From positions 1,502,501 through 1,566,500 of the forward strand of contig NZ_AP025344.1 of the NCBI RefSeq assembly GCF_021654795.1: a stretch of 64,000 nucleotides of DNA. Reading direction: 5' to 3'. The translations under genes were made by a program, and so were the position numbers. This DNA comes from Paenibacillus dendritiformis. Lineage in GTDB: Bacteria; Bacillota; Bacilli; Paenibacillales; Paenibacillaceae. Below the pieces are notes generated by a model. It was not told the DNA's origin. It did not search any database and worked only from the letters and a program-made list of their open reading frames with translations. This document shows, one piece after another, positions 45,087-53,626 of the stretch (its first letter is position 1; every line of letters starts with the position of its first letter).

Positions 45087-46067
45087 ATGAGGATTCTGAA
45101 TAACATTGATTCCAGACATTTTGATGAGCTAAAGCGGCTTGTAGATGGAACGGACGAGCTACATATTGTCAGTCCGTTTCTGATGGAATCATTTGATGTT
45201 TTCTTTGATGAGATTATCGCTTCTTCAGAGGTGAAGCGAGTTGTACTAGTAACTACTTTAAAGGACAATGATCCTGACCTGCTAAAAAAGGTAGATTCTT
45301 TGCATTCATTTCTTTTTAATTGTGTTACCCATTCCGTTGCTTTTCGAGTTCATGTAGACAATAAGTTACATGGGAAAATTTATATAGCACGAAAGAATGG
45401 AATTCCTGTGAGGGGTATCATCACTTCTGCAAACTTTACAGATAGTGGTCTAAACAAAAATCATGAGTGGGGCGTACTAATTGAGGATCAAGAATCGTTG
45501 AAGAAGGTTATTACCGATATCGGCAATGTAAGCAGCCACGCTCTTACTCACGAGGAGCTTCAAGGCATCATCGAAAAGATTGACAACTATACTAAAAATG
45601 TAACAGCTCAGCAGAAAACAAAGATTGATCTTGAAGTGGGTCATCTCTTTAAGAAGAAAACAATAGAACTTAAATTAGATGTTCGGTACTTCATAAAACC
45701 AGTAGGCTACTCCGACCGACCGTTCGCAACAACAAGGAAACTGAACAGCGATATTGAAAAGATGCATTTTGCTCGAAGACCTAATCCTGTCCGAATCGGA
45801 GACATCTTAATATGTTATGGGGTTGGCACAACGAAGCTCTTAGGTTATTTTGAGGTGATCAGCAATCCTTACATTTGGGATAGCACAAGCAGATGGTCAT
45901 GGGAGTTAGAAGCAAAGAATTTATGTCCAGATTACAGTGAGTCGTGGGTAACATTTGATAATACGACATCCAGTGTCGTAGCATCGTATGACCATGTTTA
46001 TCCTGTAACCATGTTGGCGGAAGTACACTTAGAGCATTGCAACGTGGGTCAGACAGAATACAACTGA
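45087..46067 (+). CDS. PLD-family (HKD) nuclease with EVE/PUA-like C-terminal domain
   Basis: 326 aa. KLHGKIYIAR (His95, Lys97) followed by ITSANFTDSGL (Ser114, Asn116) is the HxK...N signature of phospholipase-D-type nucleases such as the NgoFVII restriction family; a single motif implies dimer formation. The C-terminal ~100 residues (VRIGDILICYGVGTTKLLGYF) resemble EVE/PUA-type domains that read modified bases. The pairing suggests cleavage directed by base modification. Start ATG 45087 is followed directly by the typical N-terminal fold; the binding site is AAGGAAGAGG upstream. Confidence 0.75.
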   Translation: MRILNNIDSRHFDELKRLVDGTDELHIVSPFLMESFDVFFDEIIASSEVKRVVLVTTLKDNDPDLLKKVDSLHSFLFNCVTHSVAFRVHVDNKLHGKIYIARKNGIPVRGIITSANFTDSGLNKNHEWGVLIEDQESLKKVITDIGNVSSHALTHEELQGIIEKIDNYTKNVTAQQKTKIDLEVGHLFKKKTIELKLDVRYFIKPVGYSDRPFATTRKLNSDIEKMHFARRPNPVRIGDILICYGVGTTKLLGYFEVISNPYIWDSTSRWSWELEAKNLCPDYSESWVTFDNTTSSVVASYDHVYPVTMLAEVHLEHCNVGQTEYN

Positions 46068-46134
46068 CCGATGCATTTGCTAAGCATGCCATAGAATTAA
46101 TCGAAGGAAGTGTAAAATCAAAGAAGGTGAGTAG

Positions 46135-46365
46135 ATGAAAGCCTGGGCAAATATCGACTTTCCATTCAAAACGTACACCGTGCACCTTGACCATGATTTA
46201 TGTCAGTATGTCACGGAAATGAAGCAAAGAACCGAGCTTGGATGGAAGAAACAGCAGGGGACAGGAAACTGGAAGCTGTTTCGGTCGAAAGAGGAAGCCC
46301 TAGACATTTACGATATTAGCTACAAGGAAAAGCTAACCTTAATCGAGTGTAGTAACTGTAGGTAA
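46135..46365 (+). CDS. Small hypothetical protein
   Basis: 76 aa ending in CSNC. It contains TYTVHLDHDLCQYVTEMKQR. No family recognised. AAGGTGAG lies before ATG 46135. It lies 67 bases after the PLD nuclease and ends at a strong terminator, so it may be the last gene of that unit. Confidence 0.65.
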   Translation: MKAWANIDFPFKTYTVHLDHDLCQYVTEMKQRTELGWKKQQGTGNWKLFRSKEEALDIYDISYKEKLTLIECSNCR

Positions 46366-46374
46366 AGTAGTTGG

Positions 46375-46420
46375 AAAAGCAGTACAGAATTCGCATGTCG
46401 AGCTCTGTACTGCTTTTTCT
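46375..46420 (+). terminator. Strong terminator
   Basis: AAAAGCAGTACAGA (46375-46388) pairs perfectly with TCTGTACTGCTTTT (46404-46417). Confidence 0.9.
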
Positions 46421-46523
46421 TATTCTCGGAGATGATTCTGATTTAGCAGTTACTAAATCATCAAGCCTATAAATACAGGACATTACTGTCCTCCAAATCT
46501 TGGAGTAAGGAAGGATGATAACC

Positions 46524-46931
46524 ATGAAGTTCCTCATGGGCGTAGAAAAGAGCTATAAGCATTACAAGCGATTATTACATTCAAAAGGTATCAATCGACG
46601 AACGAAGATGATCCTCAGTGAGAAGCACAATGCCCTTCGACAGATTATCATATTCCTGTACGGAGATTTCTTAGATAACACTACAATTCATAATCAGAGG
46701 TGCGTGGAGATTTTCCAAATGAACAAATTCAGTATTCTTGAATCGGCACTCGATCTTAACTTGCAAGAACACACTTTGAGGCAGATTCTAACCAATGTTG
46801 ATTTACAGATGATGGTGGTTATCGGTAAAAGCACACTTGATAAAATCAACGGGGCTAGGACTGTTTGGGATATTCGTAAAGCCATGAGGGGCTTCAATAA
46901 AGTATTAAATCGGTTTCGTTATTCTGCTTAA
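46524..46931 (+). CDS. Helix-turn-helix-like protein, four-member family, copy 3
   Basis: 135 aa starting MKFLMGVEKSYKHYKRLL, similar throughout to copy 4 (MKFLSRLESNYIRYSDLM). The shared block is ESALDLNLQEHTLRQILTNV, then MVVIGKSTLDKINGARTVWD. ATG 46524 is chosen over 46515 because GGAAGG lies 8 bases upstream and because it aligns with the start of copy 4. Monocistronic between terminators. A DNA-binding role is inferred from the helix-turn-helix-like pattern. Confidence 0.7.
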   Translation: MKFLMGVEKSYKHYKRLLHSKGINRRTKMILSEKHNALRQIIIFLYGDFLDNTTIHNQRCVEIFQMNKFSILESALDLNLQEHTLRQILTNVDLQMMVVIGKSTLDKINGARTVWDIRKAMRGFNKVLNRFRYSA

Positions 46932-47084
46932 ATTGTTCTAGTAAGTGTATTTTCAATCATGATATTTATCCAAATTTGGCAGTTGCTACGACATCAATCT
47001 TATATAAGTAGTCGATGCCCTTTTGTTGCGTCATTTGGGGTTCGATCTACAATCACAATATATCCGAAGAAAGGATTTGATCGA

Positions 47085-47495
47085 ATGAAGTTCTTATCGA
47101 GACTTGAGAGTAATTATATTCGCTACTCGGATTTGATGAGTTCAAGTGAGACTGATCCGATGTTGAGACCACTTATTACGGAAAAGTTCAATGCCTTAAG
47201 ATTTATTGCGTTCTTTATGGTTAATGAGTTTACAAGTCGCTTGTCTAGTCAATATCAGCTTTGCGTAAAAAGCTATATTTCAAACAAGCGTAACCTTAAA
47301 GCTGCAGCGGCTCAGCTAAACATTTCAGAAGAACAATTAAGAAGTGCCCTAACTGAAGTCGATAATAAGATGCGAGTCTTTGTAGGTGAGAGGACGATTG
47401 AAAATATCAATAGAGCGAAAACGATTCGGGGTGTCCAAAGTGCGCTGAGTCACTTCCATAATAATTGGAAAGGCTTCTTGGCTCAAAGTTCCTGA
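47085..47495 (+). CDS. Helix-turn-helix-like protein, four-member family, copy 4
   Basis: 136 aa. LKAAAAQLNISEEQLRSALT followed by MRVFVGERTIENINRAKTIR is the clearest version of the family block, an AAxxLxISxxxLRxxL helix-turn-helix-like unit. ATG 47085 is chosen because the preceding bases 47066-47084 are identical to those before copy 1 at 19550. The open frame back to 46959 has no binding site and no similarity to its relatives. Confidence 0.7.
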   Translation: MKFLSRLESNYIRYSDLMSSSETDPMLRPLITEKFNALRFIAFFMVNEFTSRLSSQYQLCVKSYISNKRNLKAAAAQLNISEEQLRSALTEVDNKMRVFVGERTIENINRAKTIRGVQSALSHFHNNWKGFLAQSS

Positions 47496-47817
47496 TCTCG
47501 ACGTAGCCTTGTAGAAATTATTATTAAAAATTGTAAGTCTTCCCTACGAGGCTCACAAATCGATTTTCTTGTACGGGTGGCTTTGGTATCGCAATTAAAT
47601 CGATTACAAGGCGTTTAATTCTATTTGGGGGTAAGGCTTATCGCTTTTTGCTATTGTTATTCGTTCGGGTTCGGCTTCGATTACATTACAATAGAAGGAA
47701 CGCGATTAAAATTTCGGTTTGGGCGCTGTCGGCTTTTTATGTTGGTAATAATCAGCGAATCATGCTATATTACCAAACAAATTTCTATTGTATGAATCGA
47801 TGCAAAGGATGATCGCA
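47496..47817. other. Non-coding gap
   Basis: 322 bases with no supportable gene. AAATCGATT occurs twice (47556 and 47597 areas) but I see no convincing promoter or hairpin. Confidence 0.5.
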
Positions 47818-48024
47818 GTGGACTTGAAGCGAAGAGTAGCTTTGTTCTACGGGCTTCGGTGGGAACCGTACCGAGAGACGTGTCTAAGGATAATAAACGA
47901 GAAAAATATATTGATGGATATTGATGTGAACCATGCGGTTCGCACACTTAAGCGAAGCGATCTCGATGATATTGAACTTTCATTACTTGAGTTAATCGAG
48001 GAATTTGAAAAGAATCAGTGTTAA
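47818..48024 (+). CDS. Small hypothetical protein
   Basis: 68 aa, charged, helical (RETCLRIINEKNILMDIDVN, LDDIELSLLELIEEFEKN). GTG 47818 is chosen, 8 bases after AAAGGA; ATG 47800 and 47809 are alternatives. No family recognised. Ends at a terminator 18 bases downstream. Confidence 0.55.
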   Translation: MDLKRRVALFYGLRWEPYRETCLRIINEKNILMDIDVNHAVRTLKRSDLDDIELSLLELIEEFEKNQC

Positions 48025-48042
48025 ATATCATATGGGTTGGAA

Positions 48043-48090
48043 AAAGGCAGTATAGGACTCGTTCATCGAGTTTTATACTGCCTTTCTTTT
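48043..48090 (+). terminator. Strong terminator
   Basis: AAAGGCAGTATA (48043-48054) pairs with TATACTGCCTTT (48074-48085), then CTTTT. A decayed relative of its left arm lies at 44936. Confidence 0.85.
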
Positions 48091-48551
48091 ATAGCTCGTA
48101 AAAATAGTTGCTGGAATGTTCGAGGGCAAGTCCAAATTTAGCATCGGTATCTAGATTAACTATATAGAAGTAACGGATACGCTATTGCTTTTTGGTCGCC
48201 TAATCCCAAGGATTTCCCTTCAGGGGTATAGCTCCCCAAAGTGTCTTTCTTCTATATAAGAAGAAGCGATTCGTTCTTCGTTCCCAAGGTCGTGCCAATA
48301 GTTATCAGGATCGTCTTAAAAGAACACATTTCCTTCTTTTAATCGTCTGCCGCGCTAATGGTTCCATTCATGTGTCGCCCGTATGATTAATTCCGAGCAA
48401 AAAGGGGGACTGCACAACTCGTCATACAATACCCATTATGTGACGAGTTCGTAAAAATCGGTTGCTGTTTCGGCTCAAAAATCCTATTAATTCGTCGTAC
48501 ATTACCTTTTCTAAACTCGTCGTATAAGACGCTTCAAGGGGGTGAAAGCCT
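48091..48551. other. Non-coding region upstream of the tyrosine recombinase
   Basis: About 460 bases with no gene. It holds a TCAGGGGTAT motif (48222) and, next to the recombinase gene, three direct and one inverted copy of a short motif listed separately. Confidence 0.55.
48417..48524. repeat. Short repeats before the recombinase gene, candidate recombinase or repressor sites
   Basis: A[C/T]TCGTC[A/G]TA occurs at 48417, 48490 and 48515. TGACGAGT (48441-48448) is an exact inverse of ACTCGTCA (48417-48424), making a 32-base dyad. The cluster ends 28 bases before the recombinase start. Arm sites for the recombinase or an operator are the likely explanations. Confidence 0.6.
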
Positions 48552-49460
48552 GTGAAAATCGATGTCTTGGTCGTTCGTTATCTGCAGCATCTTTCAATAG
48601 AAGAAAAATCCGAAAATACCGTTAAGGGTTATGGTATGTGCTATAGACGATTTATTCAATGGTTGAATTCTTCTTGGGGTGAAGTCACTGAAATTGAAGA
48701 TGTCTCACAAACCATAATTCGGGACTTCAAGTCCTTCCTTGAATCCAGGATCGACCTAAGATCGGGAAAGCACTTATCTCCTATAACAATTAACCATTAC
48801 TTGACTGCGCTCAAGTCGCTATTTCTATTTGCAAAGATTGAGGGTATTAAGTTTAGATCAGAACCGATCAGTGCGATTAAATTGATTCCGATTGCGCGGC
48901 AGAATGAGACACGCTGGCTCCGACCGGAAGAAGTAAAACGAATATTCCACGCCATAGAAAGGTTGGAGCGTACCAGTGATAAAAGAAAGGCTCTATATAA
49001 AGCGGTTGTTGCAATCTTAGTCAATTGCGGGTTGCGGGTCGAGGAGGTTTCCGACTTGTTGATAACCGATGTTATTCTCCAATCTGGCTTAATCATCGTA
49101 AGAAGCGGTAAAGGCGGGAAATATCGGCAAGTTCCGTTTCATCATAAGACAAGTGAGAACATTAAGCAGTGGCTATCGTTCCATGACGGCAGGTCGGGGT
49201 ATTTGTTTTATTCTCAACGGAGCGCTCATATGTCGACTAGAGCTATCCAGCACATGATCGAAAAGTTATCCGAGTTAACACAGATTGAATTTACAGTTCA
49301 TCAGCTTCGACATACTTTTGGTAAACGAATTACAGAAATAAGAGGGATTGAGTATGCGGCATCTTTGATGGGACATACCGACATCAAGACGACAAGAAGA
49401 TATGTAGAACCTTCAATACAAGAATTACGAAGCGTTGTTGAAGAGATTGAGGAAGGATAG
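48552..49460 (+). CDS. Tyrosine recombinase (XerC/D-like integrase)
   Basis: 302 aa, a normal length. The N-terminal core-binding domain (YLQHLSIEEKSENTVKGYGM) is followed by a catalytic domain with all expected residues: Arg162 (CGLRVEE), Lys187 (RSGKGGK), His250 and Arg253 (HQLRHTF), His275 (MGHTDIKT) and Tyr284 (RRYV). It cuts and rejoins DNA at specific sites through a 3'-phosphotyrosine. GTG 48552 follows AGGGGG. It lies far from the maf junction and leads an operon with unknown genes, so it may serve an internal module rather than element integration. Confidence 0.9.
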   Translation: MKIDVLVVRYLQHLSIEEKSENTVKGYGMCYRRFIQWLNSSWGEVTEIEDVSQTIIRDFKSFLESRIDLRSGKHLSPITINHYLTALKSLFLFAKIEGIKFRSEPISAIKLIPIARQNETRWLRPEEVKRIFHAIERLERTSDKRKALYKAVVAILVNCGLRVEEVSDLLITDVILQSGLIIVRSGKGGKYRQVPFHHKTSENIKQWLSFHDGRSGYLFYSQRSAHMSTRAIQHMIEKLSELTQIEFTVHQLRHTFGKRITEIRGIEYAASLMGHTDIKTTRRYVEPSIQELRSVVEEIEEG

Positions 49461-49481
49461 CTAGATTAAGGGGGTAAGGCA

Positions 49482-50912
49482 ATGTATCGTTTTAGGGAAC
49501 TTGAAAAGTTCATCAATAAAGGCGTAGCGACTATCGAGAGGAAAAGGCTCTCCCCCAATGAGCCTAAGCCGATCATCCATGAATGGTCACCGAACAATTT
49601 CCGTCGTCTTATCATTGGGTTCGATTGGGCAGTTTTTCAGCATTTTGTAACAAGCCAGCGTTCGCGTACTCTAATTGAACGTGTTGATTTAAGAACAGTA
49701 TGTAAGAAGGACATGGAATTATTAGCTTCGGAACCACAGAAATATAAGTCGATCCTTTCTTCGATTATCTCGGGGCGTGTTCTATCTTCGCTTGAGGAAA
49801 TCGTGTTTTGTACTGAAGGTTATCCCGAGAGGATGCTCTCCTACGACACTTTCCTCAAAGATCTGGTCGATGGAAATACGAGTTACGATACTCGCTTTCC
49901 TAGACTACGACATATTTCTTACTGTCCATGCAAGGTGGAAAACCTGTGGCATCTTTTTGAAAGGACAAAAAAGCCAACTGAATTATTACTGGGCGCAATT
50001 AAGGAAGAAGGTATCCAGATTAAACATTTCATCGAACCGCATATAGATGATTGGTGGTCGGGGACTTCGCTTCGACCACAATTCTACAGTATGGATTCAG
50101 GTGTCCTCCAGCAGTATTTCGAAAAGTTGAAAAATGAAATAGTAGCTGTAAAGCGTGCTGAGCGACTTCAGCAGATTGATGCCCAAAACGATTTTGCCGC
50201 AATTGAGAAGTATATGCCAGCTAGCAATTCGGTTATCAAATGGGAATTCGACTTAATCGACAAAGGGCAACAAATATTTATGGGGGCTTCAATCGTCAGT
50301 AAGGCTGAGTGGGCGCAATATCTGTCGTTTGAGAATTTCTGTCGGGGTATTCGTCTTCTGCTAAATATGAGTCCAGAATTTATCAAAGTAGTGCGGCGGA
50401 TTGATTTTGAATGCATCATTAAAGTAATGAGGGATAACGGTGTTGATGAAGGTAATGTTCAAAACGTAGAGAGGTTTCGCGAGATAGTGTTCAAACACAT
50501 ATTGAAATCCGAGGATGAATATAGGCTGGAGGTAAATAAGGAAAGCATCCCTAAGAGCCTGATGATACTACAAAAATTAATAGGGATTACATTCTGTCGA
50601 GTTGTTGACATCATCTACCTTTCCTTCATTAAATACCTGACCCAAAATTCTGTCGAGTATGCTCAATTCCATTTCGAGGGGTTGAAGGAGCATATTTCTG
50701 ATGTGACATACACGCGCCCAATGATCGAATGCTGGAACGATCATCTTGAAGCTGGAATAGGTAAGAAGACTATGGACACCATTGGAGCAAATGAAGTGTT
50801 GGTCGAGCAGCTCGACGTTCGCGCTAAGTATAATGAAGCAACCAAGATGTTAGATGGCTTATCAGTGGCAGGGGATGTGATCAAGGATGGATTTATTGGG
50901 ACAACTCCATAA
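49482..50912 (+). CDS. Hypothetical protein of the recombinase operon
   Basis: 476 aa, soluble, not recognised. Starts MYRFRELEKFINKGVATIER and contains IISGRVLSSLEEIVFC and KSLMILQKLIGITFCRVVDI. AAGGGGG precedes ATG 49482, 21 bases after the recombinase stop. Its 3' end overlaps the next gene by 26 bases, so the recombinase, this protein and the resolvase-like protein are probably made together. Confidence 0.7.
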   Translation: MYRFRELEKFINKGVATIERKRLSPNEPKPIIHEWSPNNFRRLIIGFDWAVFQHFVTSQRSRTLIERVDLRTVCKKDMELLASEPQKYKSILSSIISGRVLSSLEEIVFCTEGYPERMLSYDTFLKDLVDGNTSYDTRFPRLRHISYCPCKVENLWHLFERTKKPTELLLGAIKEEGIQIKHFIEPHIDDWWSGTSLRPQFYSMDSGVLQQYFEKLKNEIVAVKRAERLQQIDAQNDFAAIEKYMPASNSVIKWEFDLIDKGQQIFMGASIVSKAEWAQYLSFENFCRGIRLLLNMSPEFIKVVRRIDFECIIKVMRDNGVDEGNVQNVERFREIVFKHILKSEDEYRLEVNKESIPKSLMILQKLIGITFCRVVDIIYLSFIKYLTQNSVEYAQFHFEGLKEHISDVTYTRPMIECWNDHLEAGIGKKTMDTIGANEVLVEQLDVRAKYNEATKMLDGLSVAGDVIKDGFIGTTP

Positions 50913-51213
50913 AAGCAATGAAGTAATCGCCGCGGCGGTCTATATATCGGTAGTAAACACGGATCGAGAGGAAGCCGAACGAGTTATCACCGCCCAGCTC
51001 CACCAAATTCATTCTTTCGCTAATCAGCACAGTATCGTCATTATTGATTCCTACATTGAAAGATATGGCAGCGAAGCTGAACGGAACCGGCTTCGTGAAG
51101 ATGCAAGAACTGGTCGGTACCGAGTACTTCTTCATTGTGGGGATATTGATTCGGATAGTTTTTATGAATTTGGGGTTGTTGATATCAACGTTCTGCAGTA
51201 CGAAGGAAAATGA
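50887..51213 (+). CDS. Stand-alone resolvase-like domain, catalytic serine missing
   Basis: 108 aa. AAVYISVVNTDREEAERVIT then QLHQIHSFANQHSIVIIDSY then RNRLREDARTGRYRVLLHCG (given as key parts) follow the serine-recombinase catalytic fold almost from end to end: YxRVSTxxQ, xxQLxxI..yA...gi.iv..Y, R..L..da..G.ydvvl. The YxRVS position reads YISVVN, so the nucleophilic serine and its arginine are absent. It has no DNA-binding C-terminus. It overlaps the preceding gene. An inactive partner or regulatory relative is inferred. Confidence 0.7.
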   Translation: MDLLGQLHKSNEVIAAAVYISVVNTDREEAERVITAQLHQIHSFANQHSIVIIDSYIERYGSEAERNRLREDARTGRYRVLLHCGDIDSDSFYEFGVVDINVLQYEGK

Positions 51214-51238
51214 AACCGTAATAAGGGAGAAGGTTACT

Positions 51239-51559
51239 ATGGTTGAACGAAGTGTAAAGGAGTTCAAAGATGAGTGCATGAGCGTAATTTCTAAGCTGGA
51301 GTCATTGCTTGAAATTGGAATTAGTAATGATGAAATCAAGCCATATGATATTTCTGCATTAAAGGAAAGAGTCTTATCAATCAAAACGGATAATGACATA
51401 AAAAGGTTTATGGATGGATGGGACTTTATAAGGTTACAGAATCTCATGCGACTATGCGGTAAGGTGTGTTGTAAACATGTAGTTGAGCCGAATACGATAA
51501 TGCAAATCTTTACTTGTAATGGTTGCCCGATTTTCTCGTTTGAGAAGAAATATCTATAG
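51239..51559 (+). CDS. Small hypothetical protein with Cys cluster
   Basis: 106 aa from ATG 51239 (GGGAG 9 bases upstream). An N-terminal helix (ERSVKEFKDECMSVISKLES) is followed by a C-terminal cluster CGKVCCKH...CNGC that could bind zinc. No family recognised. Part of the recombinase operon by spacing (25 bases). Confidence 0.6.
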   Translation: MVERSVKEFKDECMSVISKLESLLEIGISNDEIKPYDISALKERVLSIKTDNDIKRFMDGWDFIRLQNLMRLCGKVCCKHVVEPNTIMQIFTCNGCPIFSFEKKYL

Positions 51560-51575
51560 GAAGGGGTTCTCGGAA

Positions 51576-52052
51576 ATGATAGGAAGACCCGATGGTTTAC
51601 TCATTGCTCTATTTATTGATAAGCAACAAAGATGTCATTCTGGAACGTTTGTTGGTAACTACAGTGAGTTCCGCCCCGATGTGAATCTATTGAACAATCA
51701 GGAAAAGTTCCAAAAATTCTATGAGGACAGCAGGTATCTTTGTATCATGCTTCATAATTGTGTGAGTACAAAAAAGGACTTTAAGGAAGTTCTTGATTTG
51801 ACTAAAGAGAATGTAAAGATCAACTGGATAATGATCTTTGACGTATTGGATGAAATTCTAAAGTACTATACTGCGGTGTCTCCATTAGGACAACCCTTAG
51901 TTCCAACTATTCCTTCAGTTAAACAGGACGCTATTAAAATTCGACATTACCTAAGAAAACGACAGGGAGAATTCGCTTTAGAGAGTCTATCGACTTTGAA
52001 CATTCCAGTGCCAATGGAGCTTGGACTGCAATTGAGAAGAGCGATCAGCTAG
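51576..52052 (+). CDS. Hypothetical protein
   Basis: 158 aa from ATG 51576, with AAGGGG upstream. Starts MIGRPDGLLIALFIDKQQRC. No family recognised. It is the last gene of the operon that starts with the tyrosine recombinase. Confidence 0.65.
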   Translation: MIGRPDGLLIALFIDKQQRCHSGTFVGNYSEFRPDVNLLNNQEKFQKFYEDSRYLCIMLHNCVSTKKDFKEVLDLTKENVKINWIMIFDVLDEILKYYTAVSPLGQPLVPTIPSVKQDAIKIRHYLRKRQGEFALESLSTLNIPVPMELGLQLRRAIS

Positions 52053-52585
52053 GTTTAGTATCATGTGTTGTTTGCGAGACGAAATTAGGAGTTTTTGATG
52101 AAAATCGAACCTATCAGTAACCAGGCGATTCTATAATGGACTTTTAATACCTCAGTAGCAAAAATTTCTGCCTTATTGATGAGTAACGAAGCAGTTTAAG
52201 AAATAGTTCATCGCTAATTGGAGAATTTTTAAATGATTCTACAGTTGAAAAGAATTTTAGCATATGATGGCAGAAACAAAACATATAAACAAGACAACGA
52301 CTGTAAAGAATCAAACAAAGATCAAGCAGAGAAAGAACAGCAATCCAGAACAGGTAAGATCCGAGGATAATCTATACGACTTCTCCGATCTCCCTCCATC
52401 CCACCATCCTCGACTAGATAGACGGACTCAACGGTAATCACACTTCACCGAGGTGTGATTTTTTTTTTTTGCATACTGCTTCTTTGATTGGGTGAGTTGA
52501 AAACAACTTACGGAGTTGGCTCAAGAGTCGTAGACATAAGAGTAGAAACAAATTTTAATGACAAATATCAAGGAGGAAGAATGGC
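52053..52585. other. Non-coding gap
   Basis: No supportable gene. It contains a pyrimidine-rich TCCCTCCATCCCACC stretch (near 52391) similar to repeats at 6111, 13313, 15153 and 42386, and the terminator at 52436. Confidence 0.5.
52436..52470 (+). terminator. Strong terminator
   Basis: AATCACAC (52436-52443) pairs with GTGTGATT (52453-52460), continuing into a run of about 14 T residues. Confidence 0.85.
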
Positions 52586-53515
52586 ATGGAAAAACGAGAG
52601 TCCAAGTTCGGAGAAGTAGTTGATCGCATCGGTGGATTGGGAATCGTTGTAAACAACGATAATGACGAAGGGCTGGCTTGCAATGGTCTGTATGGCTTAG
52701 TGGATAAGGAAGACAATTTAATAATACCTTGCGAGTATCTCAATTTGGAAATGGTTGATCACGGTTTGATTAGGGTCGAGAATCAGAACGGTGTCTACGC
52801 ATATTTAGATCAACAAGGGAAAGAAGTAGTTCCTTTCTCGAGGGGATACAATCTTGTGGGATCATTCTCTGATGGGAGAGCTATCGTTGGTAAGTACACT
52901 CAACCCGTGGTGGACTATCTAGACACGTATCATGAAAATGAGGAAGAAGATGATCCAATTGATTTCCTTGACGACCCTTTCAACGGTTCTGAGCGTTCTA
53001 TCTTACATTATAACCCTTATTGTCCTAAGCTCTTGGGTTACATCGACCAGTATGGTAATGAAGCGATCCCATTACAGTATCAAGAAGCCAATTATTTCTC
53101 CGAGGGGTTAGCCGCAGTTAAAGGTTGCAATGATAGGTGGGGGTTCATTGATACCACTGGTCGGACGGTAATACCTTTCGAGTTCGATGAAGTGTTTGAA
53201 TCTTATATTCCCGGTTATGAAGGTTTTATTGAAGGGACGGTAGTAGTCAAGAAGGAGGGCAAGTGGGGGACGATCAATCAAGACGGTACTACGGTAATTC
53301 CATTCGAATTCGATGAAGTCCTCGAGTTTTATGTTGAAGGTGCAATTGTTTTTAAGAAAGATGACAGTTGGGGTGCAGTCACCCAAAGTGGCGAGATTAT
53401 TGTTCCATTCCACAGTACTAAACTGGGGAGAGTTGTAGATTTGATCAAAGAAATGATGTCGGTGAGGGAAAATACCGACCTCTTAGTATCTCCTAAGAAG
53501 CAACAAGTCAGGTAA
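52586..53515 (+). CDS. WG-repeat protein
   Basis: 309 aa built of repeated beta units: YGLVDKEDNLIIPCEY, YAYLDQQGKEVVPF, LGYIDQYGNEAIPLQYQEAN, WGFIDTTGRTVIPFEFDEV, WGTINQDGTTVIPFEFDEV, WGAVTQSGEIIVPF. This is the WG (KWG) repeat, about six copies, with an acidic insert (ENEEEDDPIDF). Such proteins are likely binding scaffolds; no enzyme motif is present. AGGAGG lies 9 bases before ATG 52586. Confidence 0.85.
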   Translation: MEKRESKFGEVVDRIGGLGIVVNNDNDEGLACNGLYGLVDKEDNLIIPCEYLNLEMVDHGLIRVENQNGVYAYLDQQGKEVVPFSRGYNLVGSFSDGRAIVGKYTQPVVDYLDTYHENEEEDDPIDFLDDPFNGSERSILHYNPYCPKLLGYIDQYGNEAIPLQYQEANYFSEGLAAVKGCNDRWGFIDTTGRTVIPFEFDEVFESYIPGYEGFIEGTVVVKKEGKWGTINQDGTTVIPFEFDEVLEFYVEGAIVFKKDDSWGAVTQSGEIIVPFHSTKLGRVVDLIKEMMSVRENTDLLVSPKKQQVR

Positions 53516-53525
53516 AACCCTCAAT

Positions 53526-53560
53526 GGAGATGGTGTTCAAGAGCATCATCTCATTTTATT
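53526..53560 (+). terminator. Probable terminator
   Basis: GAGATG (53527-53532) pairs with CATCTC (53547-53552), followed by ATTTTATTT. Confidence 0.5.
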
Positions 53561-53626
53561 TCTTCATATTTTTCAAGAGTCCGAGGCTAGAGAGTGTACG
53601 CAAATAATAACTAGGAGGCAAATAGT

